Below the pieces are notes generated by a model. The model was not told the origin of the DNA, did no database searches, and saw nothing but the letters and a program-made list of their open reading frames with translations. Positions 26,162-34,864 of a DNA stretch of 64,000 nt are shown piece by piece. Origin of the DNA: Variovorax sp. KK3 (GTDB lineage: Bacteria > Pseudomonadota > Gammaproteobacteria > Burkholderiales > Burkholderiaceae_C); contig NZ_LYVO01000022.1 of NCBI RefSeq assembly GCF_001984055.1, positions 1-64,000 on the forward strand. Direction: 5' to 3'. Each line of letters opens with the position of its first letter. Position 1 is the stretch's first letter. The position numbers and the translations under genes were made by a program.

Positions 26162-27545
26162 GGCATGCCTCCTTTGTGCTGACGTATTCCATGCGAACTA
26201 GTTCCAGGGCATCGCCGACATGGACCACATGGTTGAGCTTGAAGTCGTAGACCGGACCGCGCTCGGTTTCCGAGGGGGAGAACGGAAACCCATAGCTCGG
26301 CAGTTCGACTTCGGGCCGGATCGGCATGTGGAAGAACCAAGGGTTGCAGGTCTTCGCGATCTGCGTGGCAAGTTCCTGGGTCTGGGCAGTGGCCACGAAC
26401 ATGAGCCCGATTTCTCTCGGCGGCGGTCCGCCGTCATCGACGGGCAGGCCGGTCACCGCATTCCATCCATAGGGCCGCAGCGAAATGTCGAAATCGGACA
26501 GCTGCAGCTCCAAGGCCGTCACGACTCTCTCGCACAGCGCCTTGTGCATACGTTCGATGAACGCTTCCACCTCGGTGCAGACAGCCCGGTCCTGGATTCC
26601 GACGAGCATGATGGTCTGGAAGCCGCCACGGCCGGCCCCCTCGAGCTTCATGGTGTACGGCCTCTCGTGAAACTGCGACCCCGTCACACGCACGATCCGC
26701 TCGTCGACCGCCTCGTACAGGGCTTGCGTCACGTCGAGCACGCCTCCGGGCTCGGTCAGCAGGAATGGATCGCTGTTCTCGTAGAGCATGTGCGCAGACA
26801 CCGTGAACGGCGTACACCGGCTGACGCTCCCGAGCGGCTCCACCTCGAACGCTTCCTTGCCGACACGGACCAGCACGCCGCCCTCGCGTGAGTGGGTCGT
26901 GCACAGGCCGCCGCATTCGGAAATCTTCCCTGCATGCCACGAGGCCGCCTTACCGGCGCCGCGCAGGAGCGGCAGCGCTGCGATAACCGCGGTATCTGTC
27001 GTTCTGCCGCCCAGCACGATGTCGGCCCCAGCCTCCAGGGCCTTCATGTAGGGCTCCGGCCCCATGAGTGCAACGATGTGGTCGCATTGCTCGAACAGGT
27101 CGGCGCCCGTGCCTTGCAACGGCGCCAGGGGCGTGACATTTCCGCCGCTGGCCAATGTCGCCATCAGGTCGGCGCGCTGCTCCGAATACAGGACCGCGAT
27201 CTTGAGGGCGAGACCGTGCTCGTGCGCCAGCTCGATCACGATGTCGCGCGTCCAGTCCAAGGCCATGTCGCAGCCGGACGTGCCGCAGGAGCCGATCAGC
27301 AACGGGATGTGCGCTTTCGCCTGGGCCAGCATCAGCACGCGCAGGTCTGCCTTGATCGCACCCTTGGAGTACTTGCACCTGCCGCTCGACAGGTACGCCG
27401 GCCCGCTGTCGGTCGAGCCCGCGTCGCAGGCAATCCCGTGCGCGCCGGCCGCGATGCCGGCTTCGAGATGTTCGCTGCGGATGCCGGCGCCGAGCGAGCC
27501 GGTCGGCACGATGATGTTGACGGTGTCTTGGAGTCGTTGTGTCAT
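26154..27545 (-). CDS. AtuA family (DUF1446) acyclic terpene utilization-like protein
   Basis: A 463-residue protein of the AtuA family: IIVPTGSLGAGIRSEHL, GIACDAGSTDSGPAYLSSG, LLIGSCGTSGCDMAL and GADIVLGGRTTDTAVIAA. AtuA is required for citronellol/geraniol breakdown in Pseudomonas, but most members are in other contexts and their reaction is not established. A lyase or hydratase-type role on a CoA or free acid is usually guessed. The gene is followed by DUF4387 and a D-2-hydroxyacid dehydrogenase and preceded by an ABC importer, with no other atu genes. Terpene metabolism is therefore not supported here. Confidence 0.88.
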   Translation of the reverse strand: MTQRLQDTVNIIVPTGSLGAGIRSEHLEAGIAAGAHGIACDAGSTDSGPAYLSSGRCKYSKGAIKADLRVLMLAQAKAHIPLLIGSCGTSGCDMALDWTRDIVIELAHEHGLALKIAVLYSEQRADLMATLASGGNVTPLAPLQGTGADLFEQCDHIVALMGPEPYMKALEAGADIVLGGRTTDTAVIAALPLLRGAGKAASWHAGKISECGGLCTTHSREGGVLVRVGKEAFEVEPLGSVSRCTPFTVSAHMLYENSDPFLLTEPGGVLDVTQALYEAVDERIVRVTGSQFHERPYTMKLEGAGRGGFQTIMLVGIQDRAVCTEVEAFIERMHKALCERVVTALELQLSDFDISLRPYGWNAVTGLPVDDGGPPPREIGLMFVATAQTQELATQIAKTCNPWFFHMPIRPEVELPSYGFPFSPSETERGPVYDFKLNHVVHVGDALELVRMEYVSTKEACHA

Positions 27546-27589
27546 GGCTCTTCCGATCGTGTGGTGTTGTCGACAAGCGGGCTACCGGG

Positions 27590-28696
27590 TTACCGGGTTG
27601 ATGGGTGCGAGGGCTGTGAAGGCTGCGACGGATCCGGGAAGAACCACACCGCGTCGCGCGGGATGTGCAGCGCGTGACATCCCTCCTGAGGGCGTTGCGC
27701 GCTAAAGGCACGCAAGCGTTGGCCGCCGCAGACGTACACCGCCTCCCACTTTCCCCCCAGGTAAACGGCCGTCTCGAGGCTGGCTTGGACGACGTTGTCA
27801 TCGCTGGCGGGCGGGCCACTTCCCACGGCTTCCACGCGGATCACCGCAACGCCGGTGCTTGCAGACGGTTCCTCGGCTCGCGCGCCCCGCGCCTTGAGCG
27901 ACTGGTCGCCGAATGCCAGCACGATTTCCCCAAGCCCCGAGTCCGCGATGATCGTGCGAAGGTGGTTGTTCGCGCCCATGAATTCCGCTGCGAACAGGCT
28001 GGCCGGTTGCCCGTACAGCTCTTCGGGCGAGCCGCTCTGGGCGATTTGTCCGGCGTCCATCAGGACGATGCGGTCTGCGATCGCCATCGCTTCCACCTGG
28101 TCGTGCGTCACGAAGATGGCGCTGAGGCCGCGCGACTTGATCAGCGAGCGAATCCAGATGCGCGCGTCCTCTCGCAGCTTGGCATCGAGGTTCGACAAGG
28201 GCTCATCGAGCAGCAAGACCGGAGGGCTGTAGGCCATCGAGCGTGCCAACGCCACCCGCTGCTGCTGGCCGCCGGACAACTGGTGCGGGTAGCGGCCCGC
28301 CATGCCGTCCAGGCCGATGCCTGCGAGGACCTCGTCGACCCCGGTGCGAATCTGCGCCTCGCTCATCCTGCGCAAGCGCAGCGCATACGCCACGTTCTCG
28401 AACACGGTCTTGTGCGGCCACAGCGCGTAGGACTGGAAGACCAGCCCCAGGTTGCGCCGTTCGCTGGGCAGATCGATCCCGCGCGGACTGTCGTAGACCG
28501 TGACGCCGTCGATCACGATGCGGCCACTGGTGGGATGCTCCAGCCCCGCGATGGAGCGCAGCAAGGTGGTCTTGCCGCAGCCCGACGGACCCAGCAGCAC
28601 GACGATCTCGCCCTCCTCGAAAGAAGTGGAGACACCCTGGAGGATCGGCGTCTTGCCGAGCGTGACCCTCAGGCCCTCGATTTCAAGCTTTGGCAT
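27590..28696 (-). CDS. ABC transporter ATP-binding protein, Fe3+/polyamine type
   Basis: A 368-residue ATPase of the FbpC/PotA class. The Walker A motif GPSGCGKTT lies at residues 36-44, the ABC signature LSGGQQQRVALARS near 136, and Walker B VLLLDEPLSNLD near 158, with the H-loop in FVTHDQVEA. A C-terminal TOBE-like regulatory domain follows (residues about 240-355). The start overlaps the permease stop by 14 bp. It powers the importer made with the two upstream gene products. Confidence 0.93.
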   Translation of the reverse strand: MPKLEIEGLRVTLGKTPILQGVSTSFEEGEIVVLLGPSGCGKTTLLRSIAGLEHPTSGRIVIDGVTVYDSPRGIDLPSERRNLGLVFQSYALWPHKTVFENVAYALRLRRMSEAQIRTGVDEVLAGIGLDGMAGRYPHQLSGGQQQRVALARSMAYSPPVLLLDEPLSNLDAKLREDARIWIRSLIKSRGLSAIFVTHDQVEAMAIADRIVLMDAGQIAQSGSPEELYGQPASLFAAEFMGANNHLRTIIADSGLGEIVLAFGDQSLKARGARAEEPSASTGVAVIRVEAVGSGPPASDDNVVQASLETAVYLGGKWEAVYVCGGQRLRAFSAQRPQEGCHALHIPRDAVWFFPDPSQPSQPSHPSTR

Positions 28697-30356
28697 GGGA
28701 GGCCTTTTCGAAGCGCTGGAGCAGCAACACGCCGAGTCCGATCATGACGATGTTGACCGTGGACAAGGCTGCGATCGTGTCGATGGCACCCGTGTCCCAG
28801 AGAGAGACCATCAGGGAGCCGAGCACCTCGGTCCCGGGCGCGAGCAGGTACACGGCTGTCGAGTACTCCTTGACGTAGGTGATGAAGATCAGAGCCCAGG
28901 CACTGAACAGGCCCGCCCGCACCAATGGAACCGTGACGTGCAGGCTGACGCGGCCCGCGGACGCGCCGGCCACCCGTGCAGCCTCTTCCAGCTCGGGGGA
29001 TATCTGCAGCAGCGAGCCGCTGATCAGCCGGATGCCGTAGCCGAGCCAGACGAGGGTGTAGGCGATCCAGATCGACAGCAGCGTCGAGCGCAGCGGACTG
29101 ATCAGCGGAACGAAGAGGAACAGCCAGAAGATCGCGAGTCCGGCGACCAGCCCCGGCAACGCCCGAGGCAGCAGAACGAGGTAGTCGATCACTGCAGCCC
29201 AGCGGGAACGCCAGCGGTGCACCGCCAAGTTGAGCACGGTGTACACGGCGACCGACAAGGCTGCACCGAGCGTGGCGATCAAGGCGGTGTTGACGATGCC
29301 GCGCCTGAGATTCGGAAACTCGAAGATCGCCGCGAAATGCTGCGCGGTGAAGTTTCCGGCGAGCGGCACGCCTTCGCCCCAGGTCCTGAGCACGCTCCGA
29401 AGAATGACGGCACCGACCGGCAGCACGACGCTGACGGCGAGCCACGCCACGATCGCGCCGAAAGCCACCCAGCGCCACGGCCCCAGCGACAGCGGCTTGC
29501 GGGCAGCCGCCTTTCCCTTGACGGACACGAAGCGATCCGCGTCGTTCATCATCTTGCGTTGGAGGTAGACCATGGGCAAGGTCAGCGCGACGATCAGCAT
29601 CGCGACCGCGGCGAGCAGGTGGTAGGCCGGCGTACCGAACAGGTTGGTCAGCTTGAAGAGGTAGGTGGCCAGCACCGAGATGCCCTCCGGCTCTCCCAGC
29701 ACGAGCGGCAGGCCGAACAGCTCGATGCCCAGGAAGAGCAGCAGCAGCGTGCAGAAGAGCATGGTCGGCAGGACCATCGGCAGGCTGACGTCGAGGGCCA
29801 CGCGCCAAGGATTCGAGCCCGACACGCGGGCGGCCTCTTCGATGTCGGAGCCCACGCCCTTCAAGGCCGTCGAGACGTACAGGTACACGTGCGGCACGTG
29901 GGTCAGCCCGGCGATGACGATGATCGCGGGCTTGGAATACAAGGTCCACGGCACCACCCCGAACACGGACTTCGCGAGCAGGCTCACGAATCCGACGGGG
30001 CCGGCGCCGACCACGTAGCCGAACGCGAGCACCAGCGACGAGATGAACATGGGTGCGAGCACCAGCGGTTCGATCCAACGCCCCCCGGGCACGTCCGTCC
30101 GGGTCAGGAGGAATGCGAGCGCGCTGCCCAATGGCACGGCGATGAGCGTCATTCCCACGGAGATCTGGACCGAGTTCCACAACGATGCATAGAAGTCGTC
30201 GTCCGTGAGGACGAACTTGAAGGCATCGAGCGACAGCCTCGCGTTCGGCTTGAAGAACGCATCGCTCTGCACGCTTTGCCACGCGATCAGGAAGATCGGG
30301 GCCAGGACGAAGAGCGCCGTCGCCAGGACGAGCGCCACACGCATGCGGGTGGGCAT
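28683..30356 (-). CDS. ABC transporter permease, fused two-domain FbpB type
   Basis: A 557-residue membrane protein with about 12 hydrophobic segments and two binding-protein-dependent transport domains. Each has its EAA loop: EEAARVSGSNPWRVALDVSL in the first half and EEAARVAGASAGRVSLHVTV in the second, which dock onto the ATPase. Fe3+-type importers usually have this fused permease. It starts 3 bases after the stop of the binding-protein gene and overlaps the ATPase gene. The transported substrate is unlikely to be iron here, since the operon is catabolic; 2-aminoethylphosphonate, polyamine or an organic acid are alternatives for this class. Confidence 0.92.
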   Translation of the reverse strand: MPTRMRVALVLATALFVLAPIFLIAWQSVQSDAFFKPNARLSLDAFKFVLTDDDFYASLWNSVQISVGMTLIAVPLGSALAFLLTRTDVPGGRWIEPLVLAPMFISSLVLAFGYVVGAGPVGFVSLLAKSVFGVVPWTLYSKPAIIVIAGLTHVPHVYLYVSTALKGVGSDIEEAARVSGSNPWRVALDVSLPMVLPTMLFCTLLLLFLGIELFGLPLVLGEPEGISVLATYLFKLTNLFGTPAYHLLAAVAMLIVALTLPMVYLQRKMMNDADRFVSVKGKAAARKPLSLGPWRWVAFGAIVAWLAVSVVLPVGAVILRSVLRTWGEGVPLAGNFTAQHFAAIFEFPNLRRGIVNTALIATLGAALSVAVYTVLNLAVHRWRSRWAAVIDYLVLLPRALPGLVAGLAIFWLFLFVPLISPLRSTLLSIWIAYTLVWLGYGIRLISGSLLQISPELEEAARVAGASAGRVSLHVTVPLVRAGLFSAWALIFITYVKEYSTAVYLLAPGTEVLGSLMVSLWDTGAIDTIAALSTVNIVMIGLGVLLLQRFEKASHAKA

Positions 30357-30359
30357 CCG

Positions 30360-31445
30360 CTATTTCGCCTGCAAGGCGGCTTTCCACTGGCGCAGGAAAT
30401 CGATGCGCCAGGCCGGATCGAAGACGATCAGCCGCTCCGGGCCCGGCGTCAGGGCCTTCGCGTTCTTGCACTCGGGCGCCCGTCGCAGCGCAGGGTTGTT
30501 TTGCACGTCGGCGCGGATGCTCCCGATGGACTTGTCCGCCATCTGCTGCTGGCCTTCCTTGCTCAGAACGAAGTCCAGGAACACCTTGGCCGCGTTGGGG
30601 TGCTTGCCGCGCTTCGACAGCACCACGGTCCGCGTCAAATACAGCGTGTAGTCGCAGGGGAGGATCATGCCGATCGACGGATCGGTCTTCATCCGCTCCG
30701 CCACGTTGGCGGCGGCCAGGTTGTAAGCCAGCGCGATCTCGCCCGAAGCGACCCGCTCCACCATCGTGCCGTTGGAGTTGAACAGCTTGACGCCGCTCTG
30801 TCCCAGCGCCTTGAAGAGCGGCCACGCCGTTTCGGGGTACGAACGCGAGTCTTCGCCGAGGAAGCCGATGCCGGCAGCGTTGCGCTCGGCGTCGTAGGTG
30901 CCGACCTTGCCTCGGTAGGTCTCGCGCTTGTCGATCAGCAAGCGCGTGAGATCCTGACGAGTCGCCGGCACGTCGCCGGCCGGCACCATCCGCTTGTTGT
31001 AGATGGTCACGATGGGCTCGTAGGTGACGGCGAAGGCTGCGTTCTTCCAGATCGCGAAGTCGGGCACGTTGCGCGCCTCGGGCGAGACATACTCGGCCGC
31101 GATTCCATCGTGGAACAGCTTCACCGCCGTGTCCGAACCGGCCCAGCCGATGTCGCCGGTGCCCTGCCCCGCGGCGGCCTCGCTCGTGAAGCGCGTGTAG
31201 ATCTCGTTGCTGCTCTGGTCCACGAAGTCGACCTTGATCTTGGGATACCGCGCCTGGAAGGCCTGCAGCAGGCCGGCCACGGACTTGGAGTCCGTGGACG
31301 AGTAGACGGTGACGACGCCCTCGCGTTCGGCGGCCTCCACCAGCTTGGCATATTCCTTGGGGTAGCCGGTGGGCACGGTTTGCGCGCTTGCAAAGTGGGC
31401 CAGCACGGGCGCAAGCAGCGCGATGACAAAGATGCGAAAGGCCAT
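30360..31445 (-). CDS. ABC transporter extracellular solute-binding protein
   Basis: A 361-residue protein of the family 1/FbpA-like periplasmic binding class. The signal peptide is MAFRIFVIALLAPVLAHFAS, cleaved around FASA-Q. Mature motifs include EREGVVTVYSSTDSKSV, YPKIKVDFVDQSSNEIYTR and GDIGWAGSD. The start at 31445 follows GAGGAGAC. The iron-ligand tyrosine pair of true FbpA (YY) is not evident, which supports an organic substrate. It is upstream of its permease by 3 bases. Confidence 0.9.
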   Translation of the reverse strand: MAFRIFVIALLAPVLAHFASAQTVPTGYPKEYAKLVEAAEREGVVTVYSSTDSKSVAGLLQAFQARYPKIKVDFVDQSSNEIYTRFTSEAAAGQGTGDIGWAGSDTAVKLFHDGIAAEYVSPEARNVPDFAIWKNAAFAVTYEPIVTIYNKRMVPAGDVPATRQDLTRLLIDKRETYRGKVGTYDAERNAAGIGFLGEDSRSYPETAWPLFKALGQSGVKLFNSNGTMVERVASGEIALAYNLAAANVAERMKTDPSIGMILPCDYTLYLTRTVVLSKRGKHPNAAKVFLDFVLSKEGQQQMADKSIGSIRADVQNNPALRRAPECKNAKALTPGPERLIVFDPAWRIDFLRQWKAALQAK

Positions 31446-31506
31446 GGTTCGTCTCCTCATGGTTCCAGGGTTAGAGGCGAAGCGCGCAGTGTTGCCGCGC
31501 CACTCG

Positions 31507-32622
31507 TCAAACATCCGGCTCTCCGGCCGGCTCGGGAATGCGATAGAAGCGCGTGGCCGTCCGGCTGAACAGTTCTGCCTGCTCATCGTCGGAGCAGCCA
31601 GCCGCCATCCGTTTGAACGCATTCCATAGCGCGTGAAACGAAATGCCCATCTTCTCGACCGGGAAGTTGCTCTCGAACATGCAGCGGCGTGGGCCGAAGA
31701 GTTCGATGCAGGTCTCGACGTACGGACGCCACAGGCGGGCCAGCTCCGCGGACGTGGGCGGCCTTTGCGCCGTTCGAAAGTCGAAGGCTCCCAGGCGATT
31801 CATGATGCCGCCCAGCTTGACGTGGACGTTGTCGCACGCAGCAACGTCCCGCATGTTGCTGCGCCAAGCCTGGAAGACTTCTCGCTGGTGTACTTCTGCC
31901 GTGTCGAATCCAAGGGGGCCTCCGCAGTGGCACAGCGCGATCGGCAACTCGGGCACGGCCCGCGCGAGCGCCACCAGGTCACCGAGCTGGTGGTGAAAGA
32001 GGAACGCGTCGAGCGACAGGCCCATGGCTCCCAGGCAGCGCGCGCCTGCTTGGAACGGGCTGCTCGTGTAGATGCCCGGTCCCGTCGATGTGGCGTTGTT
32101 GCGCACGCCGGGCCTGTCGCTCCACCCGGCGCTGTGACGCACGCCCCGGAAGCGGCCGGAGCCCGCGATCGTGCAGGCCTCCAGGACTTCGTACACCCCG
32201 GCCCCCAGCGTCAGGTCCGCCTGCCCCACGACGACTGCGCAGACCCGCGTCGATCCGTAGCTCCCGCTGTCGGCCATGGCGCCCATGCCAGCGGCGAACT
32301 CGACCTCGCCGACCGGCCGAAGCTGTGCCGGCCCGGATGCCCGGTACATGGTGCGGCACTCGACGAACACCGAGGCCGTGACGTGATGACCGCTCGACGC
32401 GTCGGCCATGTAGTCGTCGACCAGGTAGCGGTGACTCTTCCCGCCGAGCCTGGGATCGGCCGCGCCCCTCACGTCCCACAGGTGGTGATGTGCGTCCACG
32501 ATGGGCAGTGCGGGCAGCATCGCGACTTCGTGCGGCTGGCGCGCCAGGTAGTCGGGGCGGTCGGCCTCGATGCCGCCGAAGCGGTAGGTCCTGGGTCCGT
32601 CGGATGTCACGGCGGTCGTCAT
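31507..32622 (-). CDS. Amidohydrolase-2 family protein (lactone/dicarboxylate hydrolase-like)
   Basis: A 371-residue TIM-barrel hydrolase of the amidohydrolase-2 family (PF04909). The metal-binding HxH motif is IVDAHHHLWD near residues 41-50. Further ligands are expected in ALCHCGGPLGFD and, at the C-terminal barrel end, MFESNFPVEKM. Related enzymes include 2-pyrone-4,6-dicarboxylate hydrolase and sugar-lactone hydrolases. It overlaps the stop of the Bug gene by 4 bp (32619-32622), so it is coupled to it. A ring-opening lactone hydrolysis followed by keto-acid reduction fits the neighbouring dehydrogenase, but this is an inference. Confidence 0.88.
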   Translation of the reverse strand: MTTAVTSDGPRTYRFGGIEADRPDYLARQPHEVAMLPALPIVDAHHHLWDVRGAADPRLGGKSHRYLVDDYMADASSGHHVTASVFVECRTMYRASGPAQLRPVGEVEFAAGMGAMADSGSYGSTRVCAVVVGQADLTLGAGVYEVLEACTIAGSGRFRGVRHSAGWSDRPGVRNNATSTGPGIYTSSPFQAGARCLGAMGLSLDAFLFHHQLGDLVALARAVPELPIALCHCGGPLGFDTAEVHQREVFQAWRSNMRDVAACDNVHVKLGGIMNRLGAFDFRTAQRPPTSAELARLWRPYVETCIELFGPRRCMFESNFPVEKMGISFHALWNAFKRMAAGCSDDEQAELFSRTATRFYRIPEPAGEPDV

Positions 32623-33638
32623 TCGGACACCTTGATGTTCCGTTCGACGATGATCGAGCGGTACCTGCGCAGGTCCGACAGGTAGGTCGCCTGGGCCTGC
32701 GCTGCGTCGTTTCCGACGAGCTGGTAGCCCGCCAATTCGAGCGTCTTCTTCACTTCGGGTGCGTTCAACGCGCGGACCGCTTCCTTGTGGATGCGATTCA
32801 TCACGATCGGATCGACGCCGCCGGGCGCGAACATGGCGATCCAGGAGGTGTTGTCGACACCGTCGACACCCTGCTCTTTCAGGGTGGCCGCGGCAGGCAG
32901 GCCGGTAAGCCGCTGATCTCCCATGACTCCGATGACCTTGATGCGTCCTGTCTTTTCAAGGGTCATGGCCGCCGACGCGGCGAGAAACGCCACGTCGATC
33001 TCTCCTGCGCTGAGTGCCGTGTAAAGCTGGTCCGACCCCTTGTAGGGCACGTGCAGAAAGGAAGTCGTGGTCGTGGCCTTGAAGAGTTCGAATTCGAGAT
33101 GCGCGATGGAACCGACACCCTGCGAGCCGTAGGTCAGGCTGCTGCCGGCCGGCCTCGACGCGGCCAGTTGGAGCAGCTCCTTGACGCCCTTGACGGGCAG
33201 CTTGGCATTCACGGCCAGCACCATGCGACCGGCCGCGATGACCGTGACGGCGGCGATGTCCGCCCGCGGGTCATACGAGAGCTTGTACAGAGAGGGCGCG
33301 ATCACGATGTTCGAGGACGCGATGCCCACGGTATAGCCGTCCTTCGCAGCACGCGCGAGCCTCGTGGCGCCCAGCACGCCGCCGGCGCCAGGCACGTTCT
33401 GGATCACCACGGGCTGCTTCAACGACATCGCCATGGCGGGTGCGATCGCACGTGCGACGGTATCGATGGGCGCCCCCGGCGAAGACGGGACGATGAGCTC
33501 GATCGCCTTGTGCGGAAAGGGATCTGCCTTGCTGTTCGTGACGAGGAAGGAGATCGCCGACGCGACGAGCAGCGTCGACAGAAACTTGCGGATTCCGTCT
33601 CCGCGAACTGCCTCGAGCCTGGATGAATGGGAGCGCAT
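32619..33638 (-). CDS. Bug-family (TctC-like) solute-binding protein
   Basis: A 339-residue Bug protein. The N-terminus (KFLSTLLVASAISFLVTNSKA) is a Sec signal with a longer basic leader; the ATG at 33638 is preferred to a GTG two codons upstream. Typical blocks are AIELIVPSSPGAPIDTVAR, VIQNVPGAGGVLGATRLAR, SLTYGSQGVGSIAHLE and VPYKGSDQLYTALSAGEI. Together with the ABC importer downstream it gives this operon two different uptake systems. The LysR gene at 33709-34641 lies just upstream. Confidence 0.92.
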   Translation of the reverse strand: MRSHSSRLEAVRGDGIRKFLSTLLVASAISFLVTNSKADPFPHKAIELIVPSSPGAPIDTVARAIAPAMAMSLKQPVVIQNVPGAGGVLGATRLARAAKDGYTVGIASSNIVIAPSLYKLSYDPRADIAAVTVIAAGRMVLAVNAKLPVKGVKELLQLAASRPAGSSLTYGSQGVGSIAHLEFELFKATTTTSFLHVPYKGSDQLYTALSAGEIDVAFLAASAAMTLEKTGRIKVIGVMGDQRLTGLPAAATLKEQGVDGVDNTSWIAMFAPGGVDPIVMNRIHKEAVRALNAPEVKKTLELAGYQLVGNDAAQAQATYLSDLRRYRSIIVERNIKVSE

Positions 33639-33708
33639 GGGCACGCACTGTATGGACTTGCGTGCGACCGCGGTTCAACTTCGAACAGCCACAGCTTCAA
33701 TCACCGGT

Positions 33709-34641
33709 TCAAGCGGCACGCGCGTCGGCACCGGCCAATTCGTCGGCCAGCGCAACGGATGCGGCGGCCCGGCAATGCGCAAGGAAGACACGCGCGGCAC
33801 CGGAGAGTCCATCCTCGTCGGGCCGCACGCCGATCAGCAGTTGCCTGACCGCCCATGGCTCGTCGAGCGCCAGCACGTCGATGGGCACGACGCGCCGGTT
33901 GCTGCGGGCAGCCTTGAGCGGGCAGATCCCGATGCCCAGACCCGCACCCACCATGCGGCACAGCGCATCGCTGGTGTGGACGTGCAGACGAATCCGCAAG
34001 GCGCCCTCGCTCGCGGCGATCATCGTTTGAACGATCGTGCTGCGCCGCGCCAGCGCGATGAATTCATGCTCCAGCAGATCGGCAAAGTGCACGTGGCCAC
34101 GGCCCGCAAGGGGATGCGTGATCGGCACGACCAGCGCCAATGCATCGCGGTAGTAGTCGTAAATCTTGAGCAGCGCATGGTTCGCCGAGGCCAGGAAGAT
34201 TCCGACGTCGGCACGGCCTTCGAGGACCGCCTCGACCACGTCCGCCGAGGTCGCGTCGCTCAGTTCGATCGCAACCCCGGGATGCAGGTTGAAGAACTCC
34301 TTGAGATCGGACGGGAGGAAGTGCGCTATCGCCGAGCCCATCGATGCGATTCTCACCACGCCGGCGACCCCTTGTGCGAGTTGTCGCTGCTCGCTCTGCA
34401 TCTTGTCGACTGCGAAGATGATCTCCCGGGCATGCTGGAGCATCGATCGGCCGGCCGCCGTCAGCGTCATGCCTCTCGCATGCCGCTGGAACAGGTGATT
34501 GCCCGTCGACAATTCGAGGTCGCGCACGCGCTTGCTGACCGCTGCAACGGTGAGATGGCACTTCTCGGCGGCGGCGGACATGCTGCCCCCCTCGGCCACG
34601 CCGACGAAGATGCGCATCGTCGACAGTTCGAGCTGTTTCAA
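33709..34641 (-). CDS. LysR-family transcriptional regulator with TTG start
   Basis: A 310-residue LysR protein. The helix-turn-helix is GSMSAAAEKCHLTVAAVSKR near residues 18-37, with LFQRHARGMTLTAAGRSML after it. No ATG is well placed, because the only one near the domain (ninth codon) is internal. The TTG at 34641 has a perfect AGGAGG seven bases upstream (34649-34654) and is the chosen start. The gene is co-oriented with the Bug/ABC/AtuA operon, whose first gene begins 71 bases beyond its end. It is divergent from the GntR gene. It is the likely regulator of the operon. Confidence 0.88.
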   Translation of the reverse strand: MKQLELSTMRIFVGVAEGGSMSAAAEKCHLTVAAVSKRVRDLELSTGNHLFQRHARGMTLTAAGRSMLQHAREIIFAVDKMQSEQRQLAQGVAGVVRIASMGSAIAHFLPSDLKEFFNLHPGVAIELSDATSADVVEAVLEGRADVGIFLASANHALLKIYDYYRDALALVVPITHPLAGRGHVHFADLLEHEFIALARRSTIVQTMIAASEGALRIRLHVHTSDALCRMVGAGLGIGICPLKAARSNRRVVPIDVLALDEPWAVRQLLIGVRPDEDGLSGAARVFLAHCRAAASVALADELAGADARAA

Positions 34642-34804
34642 GGCCCGCCCTCCTGCGCCTGCGCGCGGATCGTCGCCACGCGTCGCCCGTGCCCGTTCTC
34701 GGCGGCTAGGGAAAACCGGAGCGCCGAACATGGCGCAACAACAGCTTGTTTCAAGTTATGTCTCCGCGGTGGCAACGGCGCCAGCCGAGCTGTCCGCAGA
34801 CGCC

Positions 34805-34820
34805 ATTATGTGATTATGAT
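34805..34820 (+). promoter_or_regulatory. Direct repeat and -10-like element before the GntR gene
   Basis: ATTATG occurs twice in tandem, 8 bases apart (34805-34810 and 34813-34818), and a TATGAT hexamer (34815-34820) overlaps the second copy. The coding ATG is 45 bases downstream. The repeat may be an operator for the GntR protein; no matching -35 is seen. Confidence 0.3.
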
Positions 34821-34864
34821 GTCATGCCCGCAACGGGGCAACGCGTGGCTCCTCGATCCAGACC

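Noticed and set aside
26154-27545. A terpene (citronellol/geraniol) degradation cluster
   Set aside because: Only the AtuA-family gene is present. The other atu genes (carboxylase subunits, dehydrogenases of that pathway) are absent, and the partners are DUF4387 and a 2-hydroxyacid dehydrogenase.
28683-31445. A true ferric iron importer
   Set aside because: The components are of the Fbp class, but the binding protein lacks an obvious tyrosine pair for iron and the operon context is catabolic.
28500-31568. A 1,022-codon open frame on the plus strand
   Set aside because: It is antisense to the ABC transporter genes, which carry all family motifs. Its product is a low-complexity mix of His, Arg, Gln and Gly caused by the codon bias of the real genes.
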